Origin: JAIYCX01 sp964353175
Lineage (GTDB): Bacteria; Bdellovibrionota_C; UBA2361; SZUA-149; DAOLCO01
Direction: 5' to 3'
Length of the DNA stretch: 64,000 nucleotides
Assembly (NCBI GenBank): GCA_964353175.1
Contig: CAYGUX010000011.1
Location: 1-64,000, forward strand
In this document: positions 24,433 through 34,077 of the stretch, piece after piece
Position numbering within the stretch: the first letter of the stretch is position 1
Layout of the letters: every line of letters starts with the position of its first letter
Position numbers and translations under genes: made by a program
Notes under the pieces: model-generated
What the model saw: the letters and a program-made list of their open reading frames with translations, nothing else
Databases searched by the model: none
Told to the model about the DNA's origin: nothing

Positions 24433-26013
24433 CTATCTTCTAAGAAAGGTTGGAATTTCATACTTATCATCATCATCTCCACTTGTAGGAACAGAGATCT
24501 TCTTTAATTTCATTTGTTCTGCTGGACTTGCAGTATCTTTCTTTCTAGAGAACGCTGGAATGTCCAAACGTTTTTCTATTTGTAATCCACTTTCTACATG
24601 TGATGTAGGAACTGTTTGTCCTCTTCTGGTCTCGACTCGATCGCCAAAGCCAGTTGCAATAACAGTGACTCTAACAGTATCATTCATCTCAGGATCAATT
24701 ACCATCCCCCAGATAATGTTAGCATCGTCATGAGCCTCAGCATGAATCAACTCAGCAGCTTCATTAATCTCTTGTAAAGTAACATCCATTCCAGAAGTAA
24801 CGTTAATTAAAACGCCTCTAGCACCATGAATAGAAATATCTTCAAGAAGTGGGCTTGAAATCGCTTTCTCAGCAGCTTCAAGTGCTCTATTCTCACCCTT
24901 ACCTTCACCTGATCCCATCATTGCCATTCCCATCTCACTCATCACTGAGCGAACATCGGCGAAATCCACGTTTACCAAACCTTCGAAAAGAATCAAATCT
25001 GAGATCCCCTTAACAGCTTGATATAAAACATCATCTGCTTTTCTGAAAGTATCCAACAAAGAAGTATTTCTTCCAGCAACTGATAATAATCTCTGATTAG
25101 GAATGGTAATTAGAGTATCTACCTCTCTCTTAAGTGCGGCAATACCAGCTTCAGCATTTGCCATCCTTCTCTTACCTTCAAAGATAAATGGCTTAGTAAC
25201 TACACCAACTGTAAGTGCGCCTAGTTCCTTTGCAATGCTAGCTACTACAGAAGCTCCACCACCACCTGTTCCACCACCCATTCCAGCAGTAACAAATACC
25301 ATATCAGCGCCTTTTAAGTAGTCTCTTATCTCGTCAGCACTTTCTCTTGCAGCAGTTTCACCAATAGATGGATTAGCTCCAGCCCCTAGACCTTTGGTAC
25401 ACTCTATACCAACTTGAATCTTTGTTGGTGCCAAAGAAGATCTTAAAGCTTGAATATCAGTGTTAGCTGCCATAAATTCAACACCATTAAGTCCTGACTT
25501 AATCATGTTGTTTACAGCATTATTTCCACCACCACCTATTCCGATAACTTTAATTCTTGCTCCCATAGGCTCAGACTGGAAATTTCTTAAATCGTCCTCG
25601 ACCGCAGGTACACTTACTTTAGCATTATTGTTTTTCTCAGAATTATCAGACACGTTTACTCCTTCCGTTTTTAAGTTTTGATCACTACTATCACTATTTA
25701 ATATCTCTTTAGACAAAGTACTTACTTCATCTATACTTTCTTCATTTAAATTTTTACCGTCCTCTTCCAATCCCTCAGTAGAAAACAGCTGTTCTTGAGT
25801 TGCGGACATCGTATATGGCACATCGTGCTCAACATCCTTCTCAGATGCTTTTTCACGAGCTACTATCACTGGCTCATCGATTGGGCTAATTCGACTCTCA
25901 GCTCCAGTTGAATTCTCCGCATTAGCAGAGACAATAGGAGCCTCAACTATCTTACTCTCAGATACTTTAATAGTATCCAATCTTTCTTTTTTCTTCTTTC
26001 TACGACTCTTCAA
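24433..26013 (-). CDS. ftsZ: cell division protein FtsZ with long acidic N-terminal extension
   Basis: Tubulin-like GTPase forming the division ring. The core begins near residue 152 (IKVIGIGGGGNNAVNNM), with the G-box GMGGGTGGGG, where family members normally have GGGTGTGAA or GGGTGSG. The C-terminal conserved peptide YEIPTFLRR, which binds FtsA/ZipA-type partners, is intact. 526 residues in all, against about 380 usually. Residues 1-150 are a Lys/Arg patch followed by a low-complexity acidic region without stops. The start used is a TTG at 26013 with no clear Shine-Dalgarno; an internal ATG at 25566 would give a standard-length FtsZ but also lacks a good ribosome site. It lies outside the dcw cluster, 149 bp downstream of secF. 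Confidence 0.93.
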   Translation of the reverse strand: MKSRRKKKKERLDTIKVSESKIVEAPIVSANAENSTGAESRISPIDEPVIVAREKASEKDVEHDVPYTMSATQEQLFSTEGLEEDGKNLNEESIDEVSTLSKEILNSDSSDQNLKTEGVNVSDNSEKNNNAKVSVPAVEDDLRNFQSEPMGARIKVIGIGGGGNNAVNNMIKSGLNGVEFMAANTDIQALRSSLAPTKIQVGIECTKGLGAGANPSIGETAARESADEIRDYLKGADMVFVTAGMGGGTGGGGASVVASIAKELGALTVGVVTKPFIFEGKRRMANAEAGIAALKREVDTLITIPNQRLLSVAGRNTSLLDTFRKADDVLYQAVKGISDLILFEGLVNVDFADVRSVMSEMGMAMMGSGEGKGENRALEAAEKAISSPLLEDISIHGARGVLINVTSGMDVTLQEINEAAELIHAEAHDDANIIWGMVIDPEMNDTVRVTVIATGFGDRVETRRGQTVPTSHVESGLQIEKRLDIPAFSRKKDTASPAEQMKLKKISVPTSGDDDDKYEIPTFLRR

Positions 26014-26162
26014 AGTAATTAAATCTATTTTTCTTATTATATTAGAAAAGGTCCTAGTACTGATACCCTTTTATCAGAAGTGAGAAATAGCCTCAAATAA
26101 TATGGGTTACTTTTTTCAAACTGCTGAAATATATGATTGAATTCCTATCGATATCGGACATC

Positions 26163-27113
26163 TTATTTCCTAGCTTTCTTGTCTGGATTAGAGAATCCCA
26201 AAATAACAGGGGCTGCGATAAAGATAGATGAATAAGTGCCTGTCACAATCCCTATCGTTAACACAAATGCTAAATCTGCAATTGCACCACCACCAAAAAT
26301 CCATAACGCGAGGCATGTAAATAATGTGGTTCCAGATGTCAAAATCGTTCTAGATAGAGTTTGATTAACACTTAAATTAATAATGTCGGCCATCTTAAAA
26401 TCTCTAATATTTTTATCTCCGACCTTAATGCCCTTTCCAGATCTCCTCAGAGCTAGGTTTTCTCTGATACGATCATAAACAATGATTGTATCATTTACAG
26501 AATACCCTAAGATCGTTAGTAGTGCCGCTAACACGCTAGCTCCAATTTCACCACCAAAATAAAGGAATATCCCAGCAGCCATGAATATGTCATGCGCTAA
26601 AGAGATCACGGCACCTACCGCAAAGACAAACTCGAATTTATAGGAGATGTAGATTAGCAAGCCAATAATTGCAAAAGCTATCGCCTTAAAACCATCTGAT
26701 TTAATTTTCTCGCCAATAATTGGCCCTACAAAATCTTCCCTTAGAACACTATACTTCTTATCAATAGTGTTTAAAGCATCTTTAACTACCTTAGAGGAGC
26801 TTTCTTTCTCTGTACCTTTTAATCGAATCGAATACTCCTTAGCGCTATCACCAAATGTACTAGATTCAAATGCTTGCACTGTTGAGTCTTGAACTCCTTG
26901 ACCAAGCAAAGCTTCTCGAATCTTATTAGAACTCATTTCTTCCTCAAAACTAACTACTACATCAGTTCCACCTAGGAAATCGATACCGAATTTATTCTGA
27001 CCTGTGATAATCCACTCATACAAGCACCAAGAAGTAAGTAAAATAGATATAACTATCCAAACTTTTCTCATGCCCATAAAATCTATATTAGTTGAAGGTC
27101 GAATGAATGCCAT
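26163..27113 (-). CDS. secF: protein translocase subunit SecF
   Basis: Six-helix inner-membrane RND-type partner of SecD, 316 residues. N terminus: a transmembrane helix, then the GIDFLGGTDVVVSFE motif. A periplasmic domain follows, then five helices with ILGYSVNDTIIVYDRIREN and NQTLSRTILTSGTTLFTC. SecDF uses the proton-motive force to complete export through SecYEG. It follows secD by 32 bp. Confidence 0.96.
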   Translation of the reverse strand: MAFIRPSTNIDFMGMRKVWIVISILLTSWCLYEWIITGQNKFGIDFLGGTDVVVSFEEEMSSNKIREALLGQGVQDSTVQAFESSTFGDSAKEYSIRLKGTEKESSSKVVKDALNTIDKKYSVLREDFVGPIIGEKIKSDGFKAIAFAIIGLLIYISYKFEFVFAVGAVISLAHDIFMAAGIFLYFGGEIGASVLAALLTILGYSVNDTIIVYDRIRENLALRRSGKGIKVGDKNIRDFKMADIINLSVNQTLSRTILTSGTTLFTCLALWIFGGGAIADLAFVLTIGIVTGTYSSIFIAAPVILGFSNPDKKARK

Positions 27114-27145
27114 AATGATTTCAGAAATTACTTATTATTTATAGA

Positions 27146-28678
27146 CTATATACTTAGAGACTTATCTTTTCTACTTAAAGAAAGAACATCAAAACCTAAC
27201 TTACATACATACAAAGCACAGAACATACTTGTAAGTATGCCAAGGCTCAATGTCACTGCGAATCCCTTTATCGGGCCAGTTCCAAAAAGATAAAGGACCA
27301 CTCCAGTTAATAAAGTAGTTAAATTTGAATCAATAATTGTAACTCGAGCCCTATCAAATCCTGCAGAAATTGCAGTTGATATAGTTGCTCCACTTCTTAG
27401 TTCTTCTTTTATTCTTTCATAAATGATAACGTTCGCATCCACTGCCATACCTACAGTCAAAGCAAATCCCGCTAAACCTGGAAGAGTTAAAGTCCCTCCT
27501 AGTAAGGAAAGTAGCGATAATAAGAATATCAAATTCAGTACTAAACAAAAAACGGATAACATTCCGGACTTTTTATAATATCCAATCATAAATAATGCGA
27601 CAATTAAGGACCCAATCAAACAAGCTTGAACACCTTTTTGTATAGAATCTGCACCGAGGGAAGCTCCAACAGTTCTCTCCTCCTCAAATGTCAAGGGAGC
27701 AGGCAAAGCACCAGACTTTAAAACAATTGAAAGATTCTTACCTTCTTGTTTAGTAAAATTACCCGATATCTGTGCTCTTCCGTCATTAATTGGTTCTCTG
27801 ATGTTAGGAAAAGACTGTACTCTACCATCTAAAATAATCGCTAAAGATCTTTGAATATTAGATGAAGTAATCTCAGAGAATGTTTTTTTACCCTGCGAAT
27901 TTAACTTTAAAGATACTTGAACTTCGTTAGTTTGAGGATTGATTTCAACATTTGCGTTCTCAATTGCATCTCCCGTCATAACCACTTCATCTTCTAAACT
28001 AAGGGTACCGCCTGCTTTTAGAGGTAAGGAGATAACTTTTTTATTTGCAGATTTTTCATCGGCGACGATCCTAAACTCTAGTTTAGCTACGGACCCTAAA
28101 GTCTTCTTAACTTCCTCAATATTAGTAATTTCTGGAAGCTGCACCATTAATCGATCATCACCTGATCTCTGAATTGTTGGTTCTGCTACTCCGTATTGAT
28201 CTACCCGATTCCGAATAGTCTCAATCGCTTGTTGAACTGAATTTCGCTTAATGTCATTTTGTACTTTCTCAGAAATTCCGTACCTCAATACCACTTCCTC
28301 CCCAGAACTAACGTCTTCTTGAAAGTTAAAATCTGGATAATCAGAGCTCATAAACTCTTTGACTTCATCCACACCTGAGGCGGATAATAAAGTTATTTCA
28401 ATCTGCTCTGAACCAACCGACTTAGTTCTAAGTAATCCAACTTTTCTATCTCTGAGTTCAGATCGAATTCCAATGGCGGAAGTTGTTAAGCTACTTTTCA
28501 CAGCTTCATCAGTTTTAACTCCGAGGATAAGGTAAGACCCTCCACGTAGATCTAAACCAAGTTTAATTTTGCCAAATGGATAATGTTCCGGAGTTTGCTG
28601 AGGAAATAGGGTAGGAAACATGATCCCCAAGCCCACAAGCACTAGAACCGAAACGAAAATTATTTTATTTTTATACAC
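27146..28678 (-). CDS. secD: protein translocase subunit SecD
   Basis: 510-residue inner-membrane protein. After the first helix is GKIKLGLDLRGGSYLILGV; a large periplasmic head follows (with RNRVDQYGVAEPTIQRSG and LAIILDGRVQSFPNI), then five helices with GFALTVGMAVDANVIIYERIKEELRSG, the family hallmark. The protein acts with SecF and YajC at SecYEG. Tightly linked yajC-secD-secF order. Confidence 0.96.
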   Translation of the reverse strand: MYKNKIIFVSVLVLVGLGIMFPTLFPQQTPEHYPFGKIKLGLDLRGGSYLILGVKTDEAVKSSLTTSAIGIRSELRDRKVGLLRTKSVGSEQIEITLLSASGVDEVKEFMSSDYPDFNFQEDVSSGEEVVLRYGISEKVQNDIKRNSVQQAIETIRNRVDQYGVAEPTIQRSGDDRLMVQLPEITNIEEVKKTLGSVAKLEFRIVADEKSANKKVISLPLKAGGTLSLEDEVVMTGDAIENANVEINPQTNEVQVSLKLNSQGKKTFSEITSSNIQRSLAIILDGRVQSFPNIREPINDGRAQISGNFTKQEGKNLSIVLKSGALPAPLTFEEERTVGASLGADSIQKGVQACLIGSLIVALFMIGYYKKSGMLSVFCLVLNLIFLLSLLSLLGGTLTLPGLAGFALTVGMAVDANVIIYERIKEELRSGATISTAISAGFDRARVTIIDSNLTTLLTGVVLYLFGTGPIKGFAVTLSLGILTSMFCALYVCKLGFDVLSLSRKDKSLSI

Positions 28679-28705
28679 AGCTTACTCCCTATGGAATTTA
28701 GAAAT

Positions 28706-29122
28706 TTATTTTTTACTTACCGTAGTCGGCTCAATATAAGAGGATTTGATTTGGACATTAACCTTAGGTGCTACCTCAATAGTAATTACGTCCTCTTTAA
28801 TTTGCACTATTTTGCCCATCAATCCGCCTGTAGTAGTTACCTCTGAGCCTTTTTTCAATTCAGAGACATATTTCTTTCGATCATCTTCTTCTACCTGTTG
28901 AGGTTTAATTACAAGGAAGAAATACGCAAAAAACGCCATCAATATAAAGTAAAGAGTCCCAAAGATAAATCCTTGTGATCCACCAGCACCTTGCCCACTT
29001 CCGCCCATTGCCTCCATACTAGCAGGAGAACAACCCGAGCTCAGTATTAACAATACAATTATCGGCACAAACTTATTCTTTCCAATTAATTTGGCACTCT
29101 TCTCGAAAGGATGAAAAATCAT
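28706..29122 (-). CDS. yajC: preprotein translocase subunit YajC
   Basis: Small single-pass protein associated with SecDF. After a Gly-rich stretch is the transmembrane helix (FGTLYFILMAFFAYFFLVI) and the usual KPQQ ... RKKYVSELKKGSEVTTTGGLMGKIVQI. Upstream is a second hydrophobic segment ending in LILSSGC, a likely lipobox, which most YajC proteins lack. The ATG at 29122 overlaps tgt by 50 bp. A GTG at 29068, preceded by GGAAAG, avoids the overlap and starts exactly at the signal sequence, so it is the better choice. Confidence 0.9.
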   Translation of the reverse strand: MIFHPFEKSAKLIGKNKFVPIIVLLILSSGCSPASMEAMGGSGQGAGGSQGFIFGTLYFILMAFFAYFFLVIKPQQVEEDDRKKYVSELKKGSEVTTTGGLMGKIVQIKEDVITIEVAPKVNVQIKSSYIEPTTVSKK

Positions 29123-30182
29123 TATTCTCTATTTTAACTCTTATTAATTTAACAAGGCGCTGATAAAACCGCAGATTATGCAAACTGGCAAGACTAGCTC
29201 CAAGCATCTCTTTAGTGTGATTTAAGTGGGAGATATATGCCCTAGAATAGGTTTTACAACAATAACAATCGCACCCCTCTTCTAATGGCCTTGAATCTGC
29301 CCTATATTCGCTGTTTCTTATATTAAAAAAACCATCCATTGTAAAAATTCTACCAAATCGACCACTTCTAGTAGGCATTACGCAGTCAAACATATCTACT
29401 CCAGCATAAACTGACTCAACAATATCAAGAGGAGTCCCAACTCCCATTAAATATCTAGGTTTATCCTCTGGTAACATAGGAGCAGTAAACGTGCATATCC
29501 TCCGCATGATCTCTTTATCCTCCCCCACACTCAATCCACCAATTGCATATCCAGGAAAGTTTAGGTCAGTTAAATCTCTCACAGATTGCTCTCTAAGATC
29601 TTCAAACATTCCTCCTTGCACTATCGCAAATGGAAGTACGTCATCTCGCTGCTTAGAATCCAAAGAACGTTTAGCCCACAATAAAGTTCTATCCCAAGAT
29701 TTTTTAGCTTGTTCATGAGTCGCCTCTTTATTCAAACATTCATCAAGGACCATCATGATATCAACACCTAAGGTCTCCTGTATCTTCATCACGCTCTCAG
29801 GCGTAAATAGAATCTCCTTCCCATCAACATGTGATCGAAACCTTACCCCCTCATCATTTATCTTCCTAAGTCCACTCAAACTAAATACTTGGAACCCTCC
29901 ACTATCAGTTAAAATTGGTCCATCCCAAGCCATGAACTTATGAATATCTCCAAGATCCCTAATTAGCTCTTCGCCCGGCCTAATATGAAGATGGTAAGTA
30001 TTAGAAAGGATGATTTCAGCCCCAATTTCCTTTAGTTCCCTTGCAGTCACACCTTTGACCGTTCCTTGCGTTCCTACAGGCATAAATGCTGGTGTTTCAA
30101 ATGAACCTGAACGAGTATAAAACTTACCGCGCCGCGCATTCCCTTCCCTATGTGATATTTCAAAATTACCAATTGAGCTCAT
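29073..30182 (-). CDS. tgt: queuine tRNA-ribosyltransferase
   Basis: 369-residue enzyme exchanging guanine 34 of GUN-anticodon tRNAs for preQ1. Seen: TPAFMPVGTQGTVKG, SNTYHLHIRPGEE, TDSGGFQVFSL with the active-site Asp, FAIVQGG, the nucleophile Asp in DMFDCVMPTRSGRFG, and the zinc-binding CDCYCCKTYSRAYISHL. It is downstream of queA, the next enzyme in queuosine synthesis. Confidence 0.97.
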   Translation of the reverse strand: MSSIGNFEISHREGNARRGKFYTRSGSFETPAFMPVGTQGTVKGVTARELKEIGAEIILSNTYHLHIRPGEELIRDLGDIHKFMAWDGPILTDSGGFQVFSLSGLRKINDEGVRFRSHVDGKEILFTPESVMKIQETLGVDIMMVLDECLNKEATHEQAKKSWDRTLLWAKRSLDSKQRDDVLPFAIVQGGMFEDLREQSVRDLTDLNFPGYAIGGLSVGEDKEIMRRICTFTAPMLPEDKPRYLMGVGTPLDIVESVYAGVDMFDCVMPTRSGRFGRIFTMDGFFNIRNSEYRADSRPLEEGCDCYCCKTYSRAYISHLNHTKEMLGASLASLHNLRFYQRLVKLIRVKIENNDFSSFREECQINWKE

Positions 30183-30216
30183 AGTACACCTAAAACATTA
30201 TTTAAATTATCACTTA

Positions 30217-31290
30217 TCAAATTGTTTCTAAAAAAGAAGAATCACCATAACTTAGAAATCTATATTCATGTGCTAGAGCATGAGCATATACTTTAGAAAT
30301 ATTATTTACCCCTAAAAATGCACTTACTAAAAGTAAGTGCGTTGATCTTGGTTGATGAAAATTAGTAAACATCGCATTCACGATTTGAAATTCATATCCG
30401 GGAGTAATCATTAACTGCGTTTGAGACCACTGGCCGACATAAGGATTTTGATCCGTATTTTTAAATACAGTTTCTAAACATCTAACAACAGTCGTCCCTA
30501 CCGCGATTATTCTTCGCTTTAATTTCCTAGCATTTTTTAATGCTAAATAAGTATCCTCGGATATCAAAAATCTCTCTTCTAATACCTGAGAGTCCTCTAT
30601 ATTCTCCGCCACAGGAAAGAAACTATAGGGTCCAACATGTAGTATAATTTTATGAATTTCCACCCCATACTGCTCCAAGCCTTTAAGAATCTCTTCAGTA
30701 AAATGCAAACCTGCAGTAGGTGCTGCCACTGAACCTTCATCATTTGCATAGACGGTCTGGTATAAATCTTTATCCGAATCATCTGATATTCCATCCCTTA
30801 TATATGGTGGAATGGGTGCAAAGCCGTCCTCTCTGATTATATCCTCTAAGGATTCTCCCTGTGCAGGTATCAGCCTTATCTTAAGGCCACGTCCTTCATT
30901 TACGCGACAAATCACCTCTGCTTTAAGCCTTGAAGAAAGTGAAAAATATTTCATACTCTCCAGTTTCTTCAATGGTTTTCCTAAACACTCCCATGTCAAA
31001 GAATCTTCCAAAGGTTTCACCAAAAGAATTTCAGCATGTTTTCCGGATTCTAACTCAATAAAAAATCGAGCGTGGATTACTTTAGTACTATTTAATACTA
31101 GAACGTCACCTGGATTGAATAAGCTTGAAACAGATAAAAAAGAACAATCCTTTATCTGCAAAACATCATTCACACTCCGTGCGAATAGTAGCTTTGATGA
31201 ATCTCTAGTCGCAAGGTGTGAAACTGGCCTTTGAGCGATTCTATTTGGTGGTAGATTATAAGAAAGTATTTCTCTCAGCTCACTTTCCAC
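30217..31290 (-). CDS. queA: S-adenosylmethionine:tRNA ribosyltransferase-isomerase
   Basis: 357 residues. Converts preQ1 in tRNA to epoxyqueuosine with the ribose of AdoMet. Diagnostic stretches: YNLPPNRIAQRPV, GDVLVLNSTKVIHARF (usual N-[DN]-[TS]-[KR]-V), VAAPTAGLHFTEEIL, HVGPYSFFPV and the C-terminal NFHQPRSTHLLLVSAFLG. The length is typical. It is linked to tgt by 34 bp. Confidence 0.96.
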   Translation of the reverse strand: MESELREILSYNLPPNRIAQRPVSHLATRDSSKLLFARSVNDVLQIKDCSFLSVSSLFNPGDVLVLNSTKVIHARFFIELESGKHAEILLVKPLEDSLTWECLGKPLKKLESMKYFSLSSRLKAEVICRVNEGRGLKIRLIPAQGESLEDIIREDGFAPIPPYIRDGISDDSDKDLYQTVYANDEGSVAAPTAGLHFTEEILKGLEQYGVEIHKIILHVGPYSFFPVAENIEDSQVLEERFLISEDTYLALKNARKLKRRIIAVGTTVVRCLETVFKNTDQNPYVGQWSQTQLMITPGYEFQIVNAMFTNFHQPRSTHLLLVSAFLGVNNISKVYAHALAHEYRFLSYGDSSFLETI

Positions 31291-31323
31291 AAACTACCAC
31301 CAAATCGATAAAAGACTACAACA

Positions 31324-32058
31324 TTAAGATTTATTAGCGAATCCTCTCAAGAATTCCATAGGTAATGGGAAAATTGTTGTAGAGTTATTCTCAGTTGCAA
31401 TTTCCGATAATGTTTGAAGATACCTTAGTTGTAAGGCTCCTGGCGATGAGTCTATTATTCTAGCAGCCTGAGTAAGCTTTTCTGCGGCTTGAAATTCTCC
31501 CTCTGCGGCAATAATCTTAGCTCGTCTCTCTCTTTCTGCCTCAGCTTGCCTTGCCATAGCTCTTTGCATCTCAGGTAATAGATCAATGTGCTTTAGCTCA
31601 ACCAAATTAACCTTTATTCCCCATGGGTCAGTTTGAGTATCTAGTATCTCTTGAAGTCTATGATTCATATGCTCTTTCTCTGAAAGCAACTCATCCAACT
31701 CAGCTTCCCCACATACAGATCTCAAAGTTGTCTGAGCAAGCTGACTTGTTGCATAATGATAATTTTCGACTTCTACAACGGCCTTGTTCGGATCAATTAC
31801 TCTAAAGTAAACTACCGCATTAACTTTTACAGATACGTTATCTTTAGTGATCACGTCCTGAGGAGGTACATCCATTGTAATAGTACGAGTATCAATTCTC
31901 ATCCCTGTTTCCATGCCAGGTATTAGGAATATGAGTCCGGGACCACGAGCACCTTGAAGGCGACCTAATCTAAATACAACTAATCTCTCATATTCATTCA
32001 CAATCTTTACACAGGAAAATAATAAAAACGCTACAAATAGAATTGGGACTAGCCACAT
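31324..32058 (-). CDS. slipin/stomatin-type SPFH protein
   Basis: 244-residue membrane-anchored SPFH protein of the slipin group: N-terminal transmembrane helix (about residues 2-18), KIVNEYERLVVFRLGRLQGARGPGL-like start of the SPFH fold, and the middle ITKDNVSVKVNAVVYFRV. Then comes the Ala/Glu-rich helical region ERERRAKIIAAEGEFQAAEKL. It is directly downstream of a long NfeD, the standard partnership in bacteria and archaea; in Pyrococcus NfeD protease cleaves the slipin C terminus. It is distinct from the soluble SPFH protein at 290-1306. Confidence 0.92.
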   Translation of the reverse strand: MWLVPILFVAFLLFSCVKIVNEYERLVVFRLGRLQGARGPGLIFLIPGMETGMRIDTRTITMDVPPQDVITKDNVSVKVNAVVYFRVIDPNKAVVEVENYHYATSQLAQTTLRSVCGEAELDELLSEKEHMNHRLQEILDTQTDPWGIKVNLVELKHIDLLPEMQRAMARQAEAERERRAKIIAAEGEFQAAEKLTQAARIIDSSPGALQLRYLQTLSEIATENNSTTIFPLPMEFLRGFANKS

Positions 32059-32124
32059 AAAAAACTCCGAAGATAAATTTAAAAAAATATTGTAAACGTC
32101 TTTGAATCAAAAGACAAATCAAGA

Positions 32125-33450
32125 CTAAACTTCTAGGTATTCCGTAATTAAAGTCAATCCCTTAAGACCAATGACAACAACTTGAGCGCCAACTTCAGGG
32201 ATACTGCCAACTTTTGCCATCTCAGCATTCCACAATTCTCCATTGATAAAGACCTTCCCACGAAGGGCTCCACTAGGCCCATCTAATATAAATTTAGCCT
32301 TTACCTCAGCCTTCCTTCCAATTAAGCCCTCCTTTCCAGTTACCACTTTGGACTTGAGAGTCGTCGAAGCTATATACATTAAGAATAAAACAAAAATTCC
32401 GATTAAAGTAGCACTTCCAACAACAAGACCGGTATCTACGCCAAAGCCATCGACCGCCCATACCATACTAGTATCCACTACATATACCGAACCAAAAACT
32501 AAACAAACAAATCCAACTATTCCAAGAACACCGAAGGAAGGCACAAACATCTCGGCAAGCATTAATAACATGCCAAAAATCAGGAGAATTACTCCGCCAG
32601 TATTTATTGGGATTACTTGGGAAGCAACCAAAGTCAAAATTAAACATAAAACTCCAAGGGTGCCAGGCACAATTAAGCCAGGATGGTAGAACTCTGCAAC
32701 AATCCCACCAAAAGCCCCTACGCCTAGTAGAGATGCGATAGAGGGGTCAGAAACGACATTTACAACTGTCTGCCTAAAGCTCATTTCATACTCATCAATA
32801 CGAGCCTCACTTAAGTCCGGGAATTCCACTTCTAATTCCTTAAGCTTATACTTTTCCCCCTTAGCGGATTCTAAAAAGTCTTTTACGGAAGCAGAAGAAA
32901 AATCAACGACTTTTTCCTTAATGGCATCAGTATCAGTCAAAGCAACACTTTCTTTAACTGCCTTCACAGCCCAAGCTGTGTTTCTACCCCTTTGTTCAGC
33001 TATCGCCTTAATTAATGATGAAGCAAAATTCTCGGCCTTTAATCTCATATCTCCATCAATATCCTGACCTCCACCAGACACTGGATGAGCGGCTCCTATA
33101 TTCGTACCAGGCGCCATACTTGCAAAGTGAGCGGCCATTGTAATAAAAACTCCGGCTGATATTGCTCCACCACCTGAGGGTGAGACATAAACCAGTACTG
33201 GTACTTCACTACCTAAAAATGACTCAACTATACTCTGTGTTGAAGGCAACAAACCACCTGGAGTATTCAAATGTACGACTATTGCATTATACTTCTCGGT
33301 ATTCCCTTTCTTCACACCGGAAATTACATAATCCGCTGTTCCTGGATTAATAGTAGCATCTAATTTTAATGACAATATCTTCGATTCTTCGGCTGATGAA
33401 GTTGAAAGCACACTTAAAAAACACATTAAAACAACTAAAACTCTTTTCAT
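32125..33450 (-). CDS. NfeD-type membrane serine protease (long form)
   Basis: Signal peptide (MKRVLVVLMCFLSV), a ClpP-like periplasmic protease domain, four or five transmembrane helices (about residues 240-365), and a C-terminal OB-fold NfeD domain. The probable catalytic dyad is Ser98 (GGGAISAG) and Lys138, the spacing known from Pyrococcus PH1510. The NTPGG motif follows the expected oxyanion position. The ATG at 33450 is used (AGG nine bases upstream); a start at 33495 would overlap the UDG-like gene and mask the signal peptide. It works with the adjacent slipin. Confidence 0.92.
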   Translation of the reverse strand: MKRVLVVLMCFLSVLSTSSAEESKILSLKLDATINPGTADYVISGVKKGNTEKYNAIVVHLNTPGGLLPSTQSIVESFLGSEVPVLVYVSPSGGGAISAGVFITMAAHFASMAPGTNIGAAHPVSGGGQDIDGDMRLKAENFASSLIKAIAEQRGRNTAWAVKAVKESVALTDTDAIKEKVVDFSSASVKDFLESAKGEKYKLKELEVEFPDLSEARIDEYEMSFRQTVVNVVSDPSIASLLGVGAFGGIVAEFYHPGLIVPGTLGVLCLILTLVASQVIPINTGGVILLIFGMLLMLAEMFVPSFGVLGIVGFVCLVFGSVYVVDTSMVWAVDGFGVDTGLVVGSATLIGIFVLFLMYIASTTLKSKVVTGKEGLIGRKAEVKAKFILDGPSGALRGKVFINGELWNAEMAKVGSIPEVGAQVVVIGLKGLTLITEYLEV

Positions 33451-33452
33451 TT

Positions 33453-34076
33453 TTATATACCTAGTTCTTTCATTACCAATTTTAAATCTCCCCAAAAAAT
33501 CTTCTTAGAATCAGGTTGAGTAAGTACTTCCTCAAGATCAAGAGAAGGCAAAACCTTTAAACCATTCCATTCAAACATATCACCTCTCGTATAACTCCCC
33601 AAAAAAGAACTACTAATTAGACCTCCAAGCGTAACAACTACCTTTGGTTGAATGCTCTTTAAGTGGGTGAGCAGATAAGCCGCACAGAGATTAATATCTA
33701 CAGGCGTCTTAGCTTTCTCATTAAATTGCTCACAGTTCCCAATGTTATAAATAAATACCTCTGAAAGATTTAGCTTCAATCCTTTCTCAATAGCAGCAAC
33801 TATCAAATCTCCCTTGGCTCCCGAGAATGCACCCCCTCCCGATTGATCGGATAATGAACCTATAAAAGCGACTAAAGGCGAGCGAAAATCTATAGAACTA
33901 GCCCTAGATTCACATCGACTACAAGTAGTACCACTCTGAGCAACCTCCAAGTGAGCAAGCTCTAAAGCTTTAATCTGAGAGCTTAGCACTTCATCTTCAA
34001 GCTTTATAAAAGAGGAAACCCCAATGAAGTCAGAAAAATACTTTTTTGCAATTTGATCTTCTGTTTTTAAAAACAT
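33453..34076 (-). CDS. Fe-S uracil-DNA-glycosylase-like protein with degenerate active site
   Basis: 207 residues with the fold pattern of family 4/5 uracil-DNA glycosylases. Four cysteines, C52/C55, C115 and C131, keep the 4Fe-4S pattern of that family, and QPKVVVTLGG is the expected core strand. Motif 1, usually GExPGxxED ... GxPFVG, reads GSLSDQSGGGAFSG. Motif 3, normally with the HPS histidine, reads LPSLDLEEVL. The catalytic residues therefore seem to be lost, and it may not remove uracil. It could bind DNA or have another role. Its position, 1 bp from coaBC and 2 bp from nfeD, shows it is part of an operon. Confidence 0.75.
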   Translation of the reverse strand: MFLKTEDQIAKKYFSDFIGVSSFIKLEDEVLSSQIKALELAHLEVAQSGTTCSRCESRASSIDFRSPLVAFIGSLSDQSGGGAFSGAKGDLIVAAIEKGLKLNLSEVFIYNIGNCEQFNEKAKTPVDINLCAAYLLTHLKSIQPKVVVTLGGLISSSFLGSYTRGDMFEWNGLKVLPSLDLEEVLTQPDSKKIFWGDLKLVMKELGI

Positions 34077-34077
34077 T

